From the NCBI GenBank assembly GCA_002376235.1, contig DFNX01000010.1, forward strand, positions 186,001 through 250,000: a DNA stretch of 64,000 bases, given 5' to 3'. Positions 63,981 through 64,000 of this stretch are shown here, one piece after another. The notes beneath the pieces were generated by a model, which ran no database searches, was not told the origin of the DNA, and was given only the letters and a program-made list of their open reading frames with translations. Both the position numbers and the translations under genes were made by a program. The stretch's first letter is position 1; every line of letters starts with the position of its first letter. Source of the DNA: Neorhizobium sp. UBA3556 (GTDB taxonomy: Bacteria > Pseudomonadota > Alphaproteobacteria > Rhizobiales > Rhizobiaceae).

Positions 63981-64000
63981 AACCGAGAGGGAAGTGCCCT

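Overview
The window looks like a chromosomal segment of a Rhizobiaceae alphaproteobacterium (Rhizobium/Agrobacterium type). The evidence is the high GC, the protein families and their order (glyQ, lemA, S49 peptidase, Nramp, tRNA1 methyltransferase, DUF2007, long-chain polyprenyl synthase, TPR protein, ispE, moaB), a Mur-box-like site before mntH, and two extragenic palindromes of a kind common in these genomes. I saw no tRNA, rRNA, CRISPR array, insertion sequence, integrase or phage gene.

Layout. 1-13.9 kb is a housekeeping block. A minus-strand group holds the DUF2207 protein (cut by the window edge), lemA, glyQ, a small membrane protein and an S49 peptidase. mntH follows on the plus strand, then a tRNA methyltransferase and DUF2007 (minus), then polyprenyl synthase, a nucleotidyltransferase-fold protein, a TPR protein, ispE and moaB (plus). 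A DeoR regulator and a LOG-like protein diverge at 13.2 kb.

13.9-64 kb is an accessory nutrient-uptake region with five complete ABC importer cassettes. (A) 13968-17898: polyamine/iron-type importer with a LacI regulator. (B) 20096-31303: pxpA, a pxpB-pxpC fusion, a biotin carboxylase-BCCP protein, a dipeptide-type importer and an M14 peptidase, with a divergent GntR/FCD regulator. (C) 31364-40121 (minus): M20 hydrolase, dipeptide-type importer, a second M20 and an M24 protein, with a divergent GntR/UTRA regulator. (D) 41047-52416: an opine-dehydrogenase-family gene and an Lrp regulator diverge from an Asp/Glu racemase, a polyamine-type importer, a flavin monooxygenase, a DsbA/HCCA-isomerase-like protein, two CMD-fold proteins and a MATE exporter. 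(E) 54029-63874: an RpiR regulator diverges from a D-threonine aldolase/D-serine dehydratase-like enzyme, followed by an M81 hydrolase, a dipeptide-type importer and RidA.

Working together. Each cassette pairs an importer with enzymes suited to unusual amino-acid derivatives: lactams, D-amino acids, racemisable amino acids, or N-substituted amides and opines. Each has its own regulator. Three patterns are not covered by ordinary gene annotation. All five solute-binding-protein genes are followed by a strong intercistronic stem-loop before the next permease gene. A 17-bp motif recurs in the two control regions of cassette E. Two cassette C hydrolases have lost most canonical metal ligands. Specific substrates are inferred, not shown.
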